DNA from: Pyxidicoccus sp. MSG2
GTDB lineage: Bacteria > Myxococcota > Myxococcia > Myxococcales > Myxococcaceae
Length of the DNA stretch: 64,000 bases
Assembly: GCF_026626705.1 (NCBI RefSeq)
Contig: NZ_JAPNKC010000001.1
Span: 9,380,001 to 9,444,000, forward strand
Reading direction: 5' to 3'
Part shown: piece by piece, positions 24,306 to 33,358 of the stretch
How positions within the stretch are numbered: the first letter of the stretch is position 1
Layout of the letters: each line of letters begins with the position of its first letter
Made by a program: the position numbers and the translations under genes
Notes under the pieces: generated by a model
Told to the model about the DNA's origin: nothing
The model's input: only the letters and a program-made list of their open reading frames with translations
Databases searched by the model: none

Positions 24306-26675
24306 CTAGAGCGGCGTCGCGCAGGTGCAGGTGCTGGCGCGGCCGTAGCAGGCGTTGGAGCTGGCGGGGACGATGGAGTAGCAGTACTGCCGGCCGCTCA
24401 CCACCTCGCCATCCGTGTAGGCCGTTCCGGTGACGGTGGCGGCGCGCACCTTGCCGTAGCTGCACGCGGCGAAGCCCTCGGACTTCATCACCCAGTACTC
24501 GCTGGCTCCGGCGGCCGCGCTCCAGGTCGCGGTCACCTGGCCGGTGCCGGCCGTCACGGTGAGGGTGGGGGCGGCGGTGGGCCCGGCGGCGCAGCCGCTG
24601 TTCACCGGAGCGGGCGCGGCACAGGCGATGTTGTGCCGGTTGAAGGCGGCATGGATGGCCGTCATGTGCGGCGTGCCGTCGTTGATGTTGCCGTTGTCGT
24701 CATCCGCGGCCAGCCACTGCTTGTAGCCGTGCGTGGCGGCGCAGCCGTCGGAGGTGCCGGCGGTGCAGCTGCACGCGTGCCAGGCGCCGACGTTGCCGCT
24801 GCCCTGGTAGAAGACCTTGTTGCCGATGATCTGCGCCGTGTTGGCGTCGTAGCTGAAGGGCGCGGCCCGCAAGTCGCGGGCGATGAGGTCCCAGGCCGCC
24901 TGGCGCACGGGGGACGCCGCGCAGTGGACCTGCTTGCCGCAGGGGCCCGAGCCGGAGAGGCAGCGGCTGCAGACGAAGTTCTGCGGCGTGGCGGGGGTGG
25001 CGTTGGCGTGGGCCCCCCAGTCCGCGTCGCGCACGCCCGAGCAGCGGGTGGTGCACCAGGCGGCGCCCGTCTGGGCCTCATTGACGTTGTAGCCCGTGCC
25101 GTCCGGCGTCATGCCGCAGCCCGGGTTGACGGTCTGGTAGAAGCCGTAGCCGACGCAGGAGGACGGCAGGCGGTAGATGGCCGCGATGTCCGCGTAGGCC
25201 TCGCTGGAGTTGCTCAGCACGCCCGCGGCGTCGTTGTCATCCAGGCCATGGCCCCACTCGTGGTCGAACACGGCGGCAATCTCGCCCGTGTTCCGGCAGC
25301 CACCGCCGCTGCGGTAGAAGTTGACCGTCGAGCCGTTCCAGAAGGCGTTGCAGGTGCTGACGATATTCACGTTGGCGGTGAGCTGGTTGTTGAGCCACAC
25401 GTTGGTGGGCAGCCAGCTGCGGGCCACCTCGGCGATGCGGTTCAGCTCGTAGAAGGAGCTGCGCGACGCGGCCGTGTTTCCGGGGGACGTCCCCGGGGGC
25501 ACGGTGCAGTCATGGTCGCCGTTGGTGCCCCCCAGGTCGATGGAGCCCGAGGCGGAGACGCTGATGGCGCCGCAGCCGTCGCTGACCCGGATGTACTTGC
25601 CGTTGAGCGTGGTGGTGGTGGTTCCGGAGGTGTAGTCGAAGACGCCCGCGCCGTCGGTGAAGTTGTTCGGCACCGCGAAGCCCGTGTTGGCCCACGGCAT
25701 GGGGGTGTTGGGGAACATGGCGCCGCACGTCGAGGTGCCGGTACAGCTCCCGGTGTTGGTCAGCGGGTAGACGCCGCCCCGGATGTTCTGGTCGAAGTAG
25801 TGGTTGTCGTCCTCCAGCGCGAGCACCTCGCCGGTGGTGGCGTCGACCGTCACCTTCCAGTGCTCCTGCTCGTTGGGGAGCTGGAAGCCATAGGTCCAGA
25901 CGAGCTGGTGGCCCTGGCCCTCACCGAAGGCGGCGTCCTTGCGGGCCACCGGCGCAATCTCCAGCGTGGGCGGCATCCACTGCTCGGGCGGGCTCTCGTA
26001 GAGGCCGAAGTGCTCGCTGCCCGCCAGCACCGCGCCGTCCGCGGACACGAGGGGCAGGGGCGCGATGTCGACGTTGCTCCACGACTCGGTGCCCAGGAGG
26101 ACGAGGTTGCCGTGGCTGATGGTGGCGGCCAGCCGCCCGTGGCGGACGGGGATGCCCTTGAGCTGCTGGGGGACGGAGACCTGCCACAGTTGCTCCGTCA
26201 CCTGCGTCACGCGGGGCTCGCCGAGCTGGAGCAGGTCCACGCCGATGGCCCGGTGGTTGGCCTGGACGAACTTGAAGAGCAGGTCGGCCACCACGGCCTC
26301 GTCGACCTTGCTGACGGAGCGCCCGAGCTGCTGGCGCACGGTGGAGAGCGTGAGCTTGTTGCCCACGCCGTTACCGGGGATGAGGGGGATGGCGCCCTGG
26401 ATGTTGGTGACCGCGCCCGTGTAGCTGTCCACGTAGACTTCGAACCCCTTGCCATTGCGCGCGAAGAAGTCGTCCCAGGTGCTCGCGGCCTCGCGGCTCA
26501 TGCGGGGCAGGGCGTCCTGGAGGGGAAGATGGGAGCTGGGGAGGGACAGCTCCGGCTTGAAGAAGGCCTGGCTCGCCAGCGAGCCGGAGGTGCGGGGCGA
26601 GGGGGGCTCGATGGCCATCGCCGGGGTCGTCAGCAGCAATGAGAGACCAACGGCTGATTTCAGCAGTCGTCGCAT
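24306..26675 (-). CDS. Secreted M36/thermolysin-like zinc metalloprotease with Fn3 tail
   Basis: The 789-residue protein begins with a signal peptide (LLKSAVGLSLLLTTPAMA) after an aaggag site. Residues about 30-270 form a FTP/PepSY-type propeptide, including HRAIGVDLLQLGEPRVTQV and TTGEVLALEDDN. The catalytic domain has HEWGH (472-476) and a downstream Glu492 in NSSEAYADIAAIY, the gluzincin arrangement of fungalysin-like M36 enzymes. Residues about 705-785 look like a fibronectin type III domain (GQVTATWSAAAGASEYWVMK), and Cys pairs are frequent (disulfides). Presumably an exoenzyme for prey or protein degradation. Confidence 0.85.
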   Translation of the reverse strand: MRRLLKSAVGLSLLLTTPAMAIEPPSPRTSGSLASQAFFKPELSLPSSHLPLQDALPRMSREAASTWDDFFARNGKGFEVYVDSYTGAVTNIQGAIPLIPGNGVGNKLTLSTVRQQLGRSVSKVDEAVVADLLFKFVQANHRAIGVDLLQLGEPRVTQVTEQLWQVSVPQQLKGIPVRHGRLAATISHGNLVLLGTESWSNVDIAPLPLVSADGAVLAGSEHFGLYESPPEQWMPPTLEIAPVARKDAAFGEGQGHQLVWTYGFQLPNEQEHWKVTVDATTGEVLALEDDNHYFDQNIRGGVYPLTNTGSCTGTSTCGAMFPNTPMPWANTGFAVPNNFTDGAGVFDYTSGTTTTTLNGKYIRVSDGCGAISVSASGSIDLGGTNGDHDCTVPPGTSPGNTAASRSSFYELNRIAEVARSWLPTNVWLNNQLTANVNIVSTCNAFWNGSTVNFYRSGGGCRNTGEIAAVFDHEWGHGLDDNDAAGVLSNSSEAYADIAAIYRLPSSCVGYGFYQTVNPGCGMTPDGTGYNVNEAQTGAAWCTTRCSGVRDADWGAHANATPATPQNFVCSRCLSGSGPCGKQVHCAASPVRQAAWDLIARDLRAAPFSYDANTAQIIGNKVFYQGSGNVGAWHACSCTAGTSDGCAATHGYKQWLAADDDNGNINDGTPHMTAIHAAFNRHNIACAAPAPVNSGCAAGPTAAPTLTVTAGTGQVTATWSAAAGASEYWVMKSEGFAACSYGKVRAATVTGTAYTDGEVVSGRQYCYSIVPASSNACYGRASTCTCATPL

Positions 26676-26928
26676 GGGTGCTCCTTCACGGGTGAGGAAT
26701 TGCGGGAGTGGGGATGGTGGACGTCTGGGAGCAGATCAGAAATCCCCGACTTTCTTATATTTCTGGTTCACTCCCGGTGTGTGCCCGGAGGGTGGTGTGA
26801 GTGTCGGTTGACGGACATTCTCCGGGCGGCTCCCGGGCGAGCCGGCGCAGTGCCCCGCACCGCTGCCGCGTGGTACCTCAGGCCGTCATGGGGGCACCCC
26901 GCGTGCCGCCCGCTTCCGAGAGACCTTC

Positions 26929-28461
26929 ATGACCCACGCCCTCCTCGACGTGCTCGGCCTGGCCGAGCGCAACCCCGGCACCTACCTCGGCAACGGCGAG
27001 TGGTCCGGAACCTCTCCGGACGCCGACCTCGAGGTCTTCAACCCGAGCAACGGCCAGCGCCTCGCGCGGGTGTCGTCGGCCAGCGCGGAGGACTACGAGC
27101 TGCTCGTGCGCAGGGCGCAGCAGGCCTTCGTGGCCTGGCGTGCGACTCCGGCGCCCCGGCGTGGTGAGGCCATCCGCCTGTGCGGCGAGGCGCTGCGCCG
27201 CCAGAAGGACGCGCTCGGCTCGCTCGTCTCGCTGGAGATGGGGAAGATCAAGGCCGAGGGTGACGGCGAGGTGCAGGAGATGATCGACATCGCCGACTTC
27301 GCCGTCGGTCAGTCACGGATGCTGTACGGCCTGTCCATGCACTCCGAGCGCCCCGGCCACCGCATGTACGAGCAGTGGCATCCGCTGGGCCTGGTGGGTG
27401 TCATCAGCGCCTTCAACTTCCCGGTGGCCGTCTGGGCGTGGAACGCGTTCATCGCCGCGGTCTGCGGCAACATCTCCATCTGGAAGCCGTCACCGAAGAC
27501 GCCGCTGTCGGCCATCGCCGCCATGCGCATCTGCAACGAGGCGCTGAAGGCTGGCGGCTTCCCGGACGTGTTCTTCCTGCTCAACGACGGCGGCACCGCG
27601 CTGGCGCAGCGGTTGGTGGATGACCCGCGCATCGCGCTGGTGAGCTTCACCGGTTCTTCCGCCGTGGGCAGGCAGGTGGGCGTGCGCGTGGCCCAACGCC
27701 TGGGCCGGAGCCTCCTGGAGCTGGGTGGCAACAACGCCATCATCGTGGACCGGACCGCCGACCTGAAGCTGGCGATTCCCGCCATCGTGTTCGGCGCGGT
27801 GGGCACCGCCGGCCAGCGCTGCACCACCACGCGCCGGCTCATCGTGCACGAGTCGCTCGTCGACGACGTCGTGGCCCGGCTCACCGCCGCCTACAGGCAG
27901 GTGGAGGCCCGCATTGGAGATCCGCTCCAGCCGGGCACCCTCATGGGGCCGCTCATCGACCCGGCCGCTGTGCGGCGCTTCGAGGCCGCCGTGGAGAAGG
28001 CCCGGGCGTCCGGCGGCACGGTGGTGACGGGAGGCAGGGCCCTGGGCGGGCCGGGGAACTTCGTGCTGCCCACGCTCATCACCGGAGTGCGGCCCGCGGA
28101 TGACGTCGTCCAGACGGAGACCTTCGCGCCCATCCTCTACGTCATGCCCTACCGGACGCTGGAGGAGGCCCTCGCCATCCAGAACGGTGTGCCGCAGGGG
28201 CTCTCGTCGGCGGTCTTCACCCAGGACCTCCGGGTGGCCGAGCAGTTCCTGGCCGCGTCCGGCTCCGACTGCGGCATCGCCAACGTCAACATCGGCACCT
28301 CGGGCGCCGAGATTGGCGGCGCCTTCGGCGGCGAGAAGGAGACCGGCGGCGGCCGCGAGTCCGGCTCCGACTCCTGGAAGGCCTACATGCGGCGGCAGAC
28401 CAACACCCTGAATTACTCTGACGCGCTGCCTCTGGCGCAGGGCATCAAATTCGACGTGTGA
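26929..28461 (+). CDS. ALDH7-type aldehyde dehydrogenase (aminoadipate semialdehyde type)
   Basis: At 510 residues it is the usual length for the family. Catalytic Cys298 lies in GTAGQRCTTTRRL and the general-base Glu264 in LLELGGNNAII. The family-specific segments MYEQWHPLGLVGVISAFNFP, WKPSPKTPL and GGEKETGGGRESGSDSWK match ALDH7A1/L-piperidine-6-carboxylate dehydrogenases, which oxidise alpha-aminoadipic semialdehyde in lysine catabolism. No lysine-pathway partner is adjacent. Divergent from the protease gene with about 250 bases between. Confidence 0.88.
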   Translation: MTHALLDVLGLAERNPGTYLGNGEWSGTSPDADLEVFNPSNGQRLARVSSASAEDYELLVRRAQQAFVAWRATPAPRRGEAIRLCGEALRRQKDALGSLVSLEMGKIKAEGDGEVQEMIDIADFAVGQSRMLYGLSMHSERPGHRMYEQWHPLGLVGVISAFNFPVAVWAWNAFIAAVCGNISIWKPSPKTPLSAIAAMRICNEALKAGGFPDVFFLLNDGGTALAQRLVDDPRIALVSFTGSSAVGRQVGVRVAQRLGRSLLELGGNNAIIVDRTADLKLAIPAIVFGAVGTAGQRCTTTRRLIVHESLVDDVVARLTAAYRQVEARIGDPLQPGTLMGPLIDPAAVRRFEAAVEKARASGGTVVTGGRALGGPGNFVLPTLITGVRPADDVVQTETFAPILYVMPYRTLEEALAIQNGVPQGLSSAVFTQDLRVAEQFLAASGSDCGIANVNIGTSGAEIGGAFGGEKETGGGRESGSDSWKAYMRRQTNTLNYSDALPLAQGIKFDV

Positions 28462-28576
28462 GCAGGCGGGCTTCCGCCATGACGAAACCATGACAAAGAG
28501 GCGGAGGTCTCATGACCCTTCGACCACCCCCGGCTCTCTAGGCTGACGGCATCATTCAGCCTTGGAGCACGCCGCC

Positions 28577-28960
28577 ATGCGCGTCCTCACCGCCTCGTTG
28601 CTCGTGGAAGCCGTCACCGAACTCTCGAAGGGCACGCCGCTGGTCAAGGCGAGGGACGTATTCGCCTGGTGCCAACGCAACGGCGTGGACTACCAGGGCG
28701 AAGGACCGCTCCATCAGGCGCTCTGGGATGCGGACCAGGACGAGGCCCGGGGCCAGCAGCGCCTGCTGCGGTTCAAGAGCGGGGAGTGCAAGCAGTCCCG
28801 CGTGGGCTGGTCCGTCGCCGCTCGCGGGGCGCGGGCGCGTGAGGCCGCGGCGCGCCTCGGCTGGGACGAGATGCGCTGGAACGGCCAGCAGTGGGACTGG
28901 ATGCACGGGCCCCACCCGAAGGCAGTGCCCGGGTTCATCGAGGCCCCGCGAGCGGCCTGA
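28577..28960 (+). CDS. Small hypothetical protein
   Basis: A 127-residue basic protein starting at an ATG with GGAG ten bases upstream. It has an N-terminal helical part (VLTASLLVEAVTELSKGTPL) and a Trp-rich C-terminus (WDEMRWNGQQWDWMHG). No domain is recognised. Codon bias is normal for the region, so it is likely a real gene; no linkage to the vWA gene is obvious. Confidence 0.6.
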   Translation: MRVLTASLLVEAVTELSKGTPLVKARDVFAWCQRNGVDYQGEGPLHQALWDADQDEARGQQRLLRFKSGECKQSRVGWSVAARGARAREAAARLGWDEMRWNGQQWDWMHGPHPKAVPGFIEAPRAA

Positions 28961-29052
28961 CGGACCCGGCGCCGGGCCGGCCAGAACGCCTCTGAATGTC
29001 AGACCCGCCACGTATGGTTCTCCTCGTCGGCACACACGAGGGGGCCATACAC

Positions 29053-30147
29053 ATGAGCGCGTCAGTCATTGATAACCGCGTCGAAATCGCCTTCAGCTTC
29101 GATACCACCGGCAGCATGTATCCGTGCCTCGCGCAGGTGCGCAAGAAGCTGCGCGGCACGGTGTCCCGGTTGATGAAGGAGATTCCCGGCATCCGCATCG
29201 GCATCATCGCGCACGGGGACTACTGCGACGCGGGGTCCACCTATGTCACCAAGGTGCTGGACCTGACGGATGACGAGAACGCCGTGGTCCGCTTCGTGGA
29301 CCGCGTGGGTCAGACGGGCGGCGGCGACGCGCCCGAATGCTACGAGTTGGTGCTGCGCGAGGCGCAATCCCTCTCATGGACGGTGGGCTACACGCACGCC
29401 TTCGTGCTGATTGGCGATGACGTGCCGCACGCGCCGAACCAGAACCCGAAGAAGCTGGACTGGCGCAAGGAGGTGGACGCGCTGGGTAGGATGGGCGTGC
29501 CGGTGTACGGGGTGCAGGCGCTCGCGCGCCGCCACGCGACGCCCTTCTACAAGGAGCTGGCGGAGAAGTCGGGCGGCTTCCACCTGAGCCTGGACCAGTT
29601 CGCGCACGTCACCGACATGCTGCTGGCCGTCTGTTACAAGCAGGCGTCCGACACGCAGCTCCAGGCCTACGAGGCGGAGGTGGTGAAGGAGGGCCGCATG
29701 AGCCGCGGGCTGAACACCATGTTCAGCACGATGCTCAAGCGCAAGACGCCGTCCATGTTCGGTGCGGCGGACCTGCGCGCCGTGCCGCCGGGCCGGTTCC
29801 AGGTGCTGGACGTGGACCGGGCCATGCCCATCAAGGACTTCGTGCAGGAGAACGGCCTGGGCTTCAAGACGGGCCGCGGCTTCTACGAGTTCACCAAGAC
29901 GGAGACCATCCAGGGCCACAAGGAGGTGGTGCTGATGGACCGCAAGACGGGCGACCTCTACAGCGGCGAGCGGGCGCGTGAGCTGCTCGGCCTGCCCGAG
30001 GGCGAGACGGTGCGCATCCGCCCGGCGAACCTGGAGAAGTACATCGTCTTCGTGCAGAGCACGTCGGCGAACCGCAAGCTGATGGGCAGCTCGAAGTTCC
30101 TCTACGAGGTGGAGGACTGGGACGGCGAGAAGGCCGCTGCGGCGTAG
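29053..30147 (+). CDS. von Willebrand factor A domain protein
   Basis: The chosen ATG follows gagggggc; the 364-residue product begins SASVIDNRVEIAFSFDTTGS. That segment is a MIDAS-like metal site (D-x-T-x-S) and the next 190 residues follow the vWA fold (IRIGIIAHGDYC, HAFVLIGDDVPHAP). The remaining 160 residues are unassigned, with a possible small beta domain near 285-345 (EVVLMDRKTGDLYSGERARE). There is no signal peptide, so it acts in the cytoplasm. vWA proteins often pair with MoxR ATPases, but none is adjacent. Confidence 0.8.
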   Translation: MSASVIDNRVEIAFSFDTTGSMYPCLAQVRKKLRGTVSRLMKEIPGIRIGIIAHGDYCDAGSTYVTKVLDLTDDENAVVRFVDRVGQTGGGDAPECYELVLREAQSLSWTVGYTHAFVLIGDDVPHAPNQNPKKLDWRKEVDALGRMGVPVYGVQALARRHATPFYKELAEKSGGFHLSLDQFAHVTDMLLAVCYKQASDTQLQAYEAEVVKEGRMSRGLNTMFSTMLKRKTPSMFGAADLRAVPPGRFQVLDVDRAMPIKDFVQENGLGFKTGRGFYEFTKTETIQGHKEVVLMDRKTGDLYSGERARELLGLPEGETVRIRPANLEKYIVFVQSTSANRKLMGSSKFLYEVEDWDGEKAAAA

Positions 30148-30232
30148 TCGTGATGAGCGGCGAAGGCACCGTCGCGCGGCGGCCCCCGCGCGGTGGTGTC
30201 AGGCGCGCGGTTCCGGCTCCGCGCTGGCAGCC

Positions 30233-32140
30233 TCAGGGCGTGGCGGGGCTCGCGGCGGCGGACGTTCCCCCGGCGGCCGGCTGCTCCGTCCCACCGCGCA
30301 GCCGGCGGAGGATGCGCGGCGCCTCCAGGGCGAAGCGGGCCTGGGCGTCGGGCAGCGGGTTGTCGTGCAGGTCGGTGATTTCCGTGCCGGGCAGCCCCGC
30401 GCCGAAGCGAATCTTGAGCTGCTGGCCGATGAGCGCATAGCGGGGCTCCCAGCCGATGGTGGTGAGCAGGTAGCGCGACGCGTCCGGCCTCGTCATCGGG
30501 ATGCCGTCCCCCAGCCGGGCCGGGTCATGCGTGTCGCCGAGCAGATCGAACAGGGTGGACACCACGTCGATGTGGCCGGTGACGGCGTCCACCTCGCCGG
30601 GAGGAAGGCGCTCGTCGAAGATGACCATGGGGACGTGGAGCTGTGACTCCGTCACGTCGCTGGCGTGGCCGACGCGGCCGTGCTCGCGGAACTCCTCACC
30701 GTGGTCTCCGGTGAAGAGGACGAGCGGCCGCGTGCCCCGGACGGACTCGATGCGCGACAGCAGTGCTTCCACCTTCGTGTCCACCTCGTAGGCGGCATTC
30801 CAGGCGCGGGCCTTCAGGTGCTCGGCGGGCACGCTCGCGGTGGCGAGTCCGCCCCGGCCGTCCCATGCGGGCTGGAAGACGTCGGAGCGGGGCGGGTAGT
30901 CGTAGTCGAAGTGCGTGCCGGCGAAGAACAGGAAGAGGAAGAGCGGGGTGTCGCCCGGTGCCGTCTCCACCACGGAGAGCGCGTCCTTCACCATGGCCTC
31001 GTCCCGGAGGTGGCTCCTGCCGGCGTAGTCGGTGCGCAGCCCGCCCTGCACGTCGCGGAACACGGTGTCCTTCAGGCCCATCCAGTCGACCGACGACGCG
31101 GCGAAGAAGGCCTGGTGGTAGCCATTCTCCCTCAGTGCGGGGAAGAGCAGCGGCGCCCGTCCCGCGCCCACCACCGCGTCGCGCCGCTGGGCCTCCAGTC
31201 CGAAGAACAGGCTGAAGAGGGAGTAGTCGGTGGAGCTCGCCCCGCTGTGGTGGGACAGGTAGCGCGTGCCGTCCGCCGCCCGCCGCCACAGGTTGGGCAT
31301 CACGTCCTCGCGGAAGAAGTCGTCGCGCAGGCTCTCCACCAGGATGATGACGATGTCGGGCCGGCGGGTGAAGCGCACGGAGGCGGGGTCGATGCTCGCC
31401 GCGGGGACGCCAGCCTCGGGGCTGACGCCCAGGCGCAGGCCGGAGGCGGACGGGGTGCCGGTGAGCTGCGTCAGCAGCCTGTTCATCCGCACCGGTGCCT
31501 GGAGGGGCAGGGTGGTGGCGGCGTGCTGGACGGCGCCGCCGTGGGAGAAGATGAGGTACGCGCTCAAGAGCCGCTCCCCGGCACAGAGCAGGAGGAGCAC
31601 GAGCGCGAGGCGCAGCACCCGGCGCGGACCGGGGAGCCTCCGCATGAAGTGGACGCCCGCCCACATGTCGAGCCCCAACAACGTCACCGCTCCCGCCGCG
31701 GCGAGGAGGACCTCCGTCTGGGACAGCCCCGTCTCGGCCAGGGCGCGCGGCTGCAGCGCCACCGCCAGCACGAGCCCGTTGATGTGGAAGCCGAGCGACG
31801 ACAGGACGAGCGAGTCCACCCCGAGCAGCGCCACGGCCAGTGCCGCCACTCCCGCCGCCGCGGGCACGTAGTGACGGCCGAGCAGCACCAGCGGCAGCGC
31901 CGCCGCGAAGGTGAGCAGCCCGAGGAACAGCGCCTGGACGACTCCGCACGCGAGCACCAGCGGCTGCACGGTGGGCGCGAGCCGCTCGACGGCGGACAGC
32001 AGGGAGGCGCCGAAGAAGCCGAGGGAAACGAGCCCATGCAGCACGCACCAGAGCAGTGCGGGGCCCAGGAACGGCCGGGCCTCTTCCATCCGGCGGCGGA
32101 GCCCTGCCGCGGCGGGAGGGGCGTGAAGCAATCGTGACAT
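30233..32140 (-). CDS. Membrane-anchored sulfatase/alkaline phosphatase superfamily enzyme
   Basis: The N-terminal 210 residues contain about five hydrophobic helices. The periplasmic domain (residues about 275-560) carries the sulfatase-superfamily metal site: DIVIILVESLRDDFF, nucleophile region SGASSTDYSLFSLFFG and LFTGDHGEEFREHGRVGHAS. This layout resembles LTA synthase, YejM/PbgA and phosphoethanolamine transferases. The true reaction (phosphotransfer or hydrolysis) cannot be told from sequence. It converges on the vWA gene and is divergent from a LysR gene. Confidence 0.85.
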   Translation of the reverse strand: MSRLLHAPPAAAGLRRRMEEARPFLGPALLWCVLHGLVSLGFFGASLLSAVERLAPTVQPLVLACGVVQALFLGLLTFAAALPLVLLGRHYVPAAAGVAALAVALLGVDSLVLSSLGFHINGLVLAVALQPRALAETGLSQTEVLLAAAGAVTLLGLDMWAGVHFMRRLPGPRRVLRLALVLLLLCAGERLLSAYLIFSHGGAVQHAATTLPLQAPVRMNRLLTQLTGTPSASGLRLGVSPEAGVPAASIDPASVRFTRRPDIVIILVESLRDDFFREDVMPNLWRRAADGTRYLSHHSGASSTDYSLFSLFFGLEAQRRDAVVGAGRAPLLFPALRENGYHQAFFAASSVDWMGLKDTVFRDVQGGLRTDYAGRSHLRDEAMVKDALSVVETAPGDTPLFLFLFFAGTHFDYDYPPRSDVFQPAWDGRGGLATASVPAEHLKARAWNAAYEVDTKVEALLSRIESVRGTRPLVLFTGDHGEEFREHGRVGHASDVTESQLHVPMVIFDERLPPGEVDAVTGHIDVVSTLFDLLGDTHDPARLGDGIPMTRPDASRYLLTTIGWEPRYALIGQQLKIRFGAGLPGTEITDLHDNPLPDAQARFALEAPRILRRLRGGTEQPAAGGTSAAASPATP

Positions 32141-32345
32141 CGCGCTTCCTGCTAGCCCGCCCCTGGCGGATGTTCAAGAAGTGACGAAAGCCCGGCCGCT
32201 CCTCTTCCCAGGGGGCGTGGAGCGGGCCTGTGCCCTCCGCTGCCTCGGGGCCCACAGTCCCTTGCGGCATGACGGCGCGTTTCGGGCATCTTCCAGACGG
32301 CGGAAGCCACGTGTCGCCCGGGGAGGGCGGTGCGAGGATGGCCGC

Positions 32346-33266
32346 ATGCCCCCGCGCAAGCTCGTCCGGCACCTCGTCTGGTTGGAGTCCTTCGCCGCCG
32401 CCGTGGAGGCCGGCAGCATCGAGGCCGCCGCCGAGCACCTGGGGGTGGCCCGCTCGGTGGTGAGCGAGCACATCCGCGCGCTGGAGATGGCCCTGGCGGA
32501 GGGGGCCTCCCTCCTGGAGCGCGGCCCCGGCCGCCGCCTGCAGCTCACCGCGCGCGGCGAGCGCCTCTTCGCGGGCACTCAGACGCCGCTGCACCAACTG
32601 GACATGAAGCGGCTTCAAGACCTGGCCAGCGCCGAGCCGGTGGTGCGCCTGGGCCTCAACCCCACCCTGTCCCTGTCCCTGCTGGGGAACGTGGCGCGGG
32701 AGGCCGCCGCCAGGGGACTCAAGCTGGTGCTCAGCTTCGGCGGCCCGCATGAGCTGACGCGCCAGGTCAAGACGCGCCAGCTGGACCTCGCCCTGGACTT
32801 CACGCCCCTGCCTCCCCATGAGGGGGTGGAGTCCGAGTCCCTGCTGCGCATGCCCTTCGTGGTGCTGGCCGGGCCGGAAAGCCCGCTCATCCACGAGGCC
32901 GCCTCCCGTCGGGCGCTGCATGTGAAGGAGCTCGAGGGCCAGCCCTTCGTGGACTGGCTGCGGGACGACCCGTACGGAGGCGCCAACAGCGCGCGCTTCA
33001 CCACCCACGGGGTGAAGGTGGTGGAGGTGGCCCGCGCGGAGAGCTTCCTCCTCATCTACGAGCTGCTGCGCGCCTTCAAGGCCTGTGCGATTGCGCCGGA
33101 TTTGCGGCTGATGCACCCGTTTCCGCCCGACATCCGCGCCTGGCCCCTGCGCGAGGAGGAGCCCCAGGCCGTGGAGGTGGTCGCCCTCTGGCCCGCCGGC
33201 TCGCTCAGCCCCGGTGCCCGCACCCTCCTGGACGGGGTGCGTCATGTCCACCAGCCTCGTCGTTAA
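32346..33266 (+). CDS. LysR-family transcriptional regulator
   Basis: The 306-residue protein has the N-terminal winged helix (LESFAAAVEAGSIEAAAEHL and VARSVVSEHIRALE) and a C-terminal periplasmic-binding-like effector domain (VVRLGLNPTLSLSLLGNVAR, then MPFVVLAGPESPLI). The recognition helix is standard; the sequence between is shorter than usual. It lies 92 bases upstream of the aromatic amino acid hydroxylase gene in the same direction and might regulate it or the divergent sulfatase-like gene. Confidence 0.85.
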   Translation: MPPRKLVRHLVWLESFAAAVEAGSIEAAAEHLGVARSVVSEHIRALEMALAEGASLLERGPGRRLQLTARGERLFAGTQTPLHQLDMKRLQDLASAEPVVRLGLNPTLSLSLLGNVAREAAARGLKLVLSFGGPHELTRQVKTRQLDLALDFTPLPPHEGVESESLLRMPFVVLAGPESPLIHEAASRRALHVKELEGQPFVDWLRDDPYGGANSARFTTHGVKVVEVARAESFLLIYELLRAFKACAIAPDLRLMHPFPPDIRAWPLREEEPQAVEVVALWPAGSLSPGARTLLDGVRHVHQPRR

Positions 33267-33358
33267 AACGACGAAGCCGTCGAATTCCTACGGATTTCCG
33301 TTTGGCCCCAGAAGGGATATATTGGCAGGGTAGAAGATTATGTCAGGGGTGCACAACG

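Noticed and set aside
28465..28478. Terminator after the ALDH gene (GGCGG-GCTT-CCGCC)
   Set aside because: The stem is only five pairs and no T run follows.
30696..33251. An 851-codon open frame on the minus strand
   Set aside because: It overlaps the sulfatase-like gene in another frame and the LysR gene antisense; composition is Arg/Gly/Pro/His-rich with no domain. Long shadow frames are expected at this GC content.
33258..33271. Palindrome GTCGTTAAAACGAC at the end of the LysR gene as an operator
   Set aside because: It overlaps the stop codon, has a two-base centre and does not match a LysR T-N11-A site.
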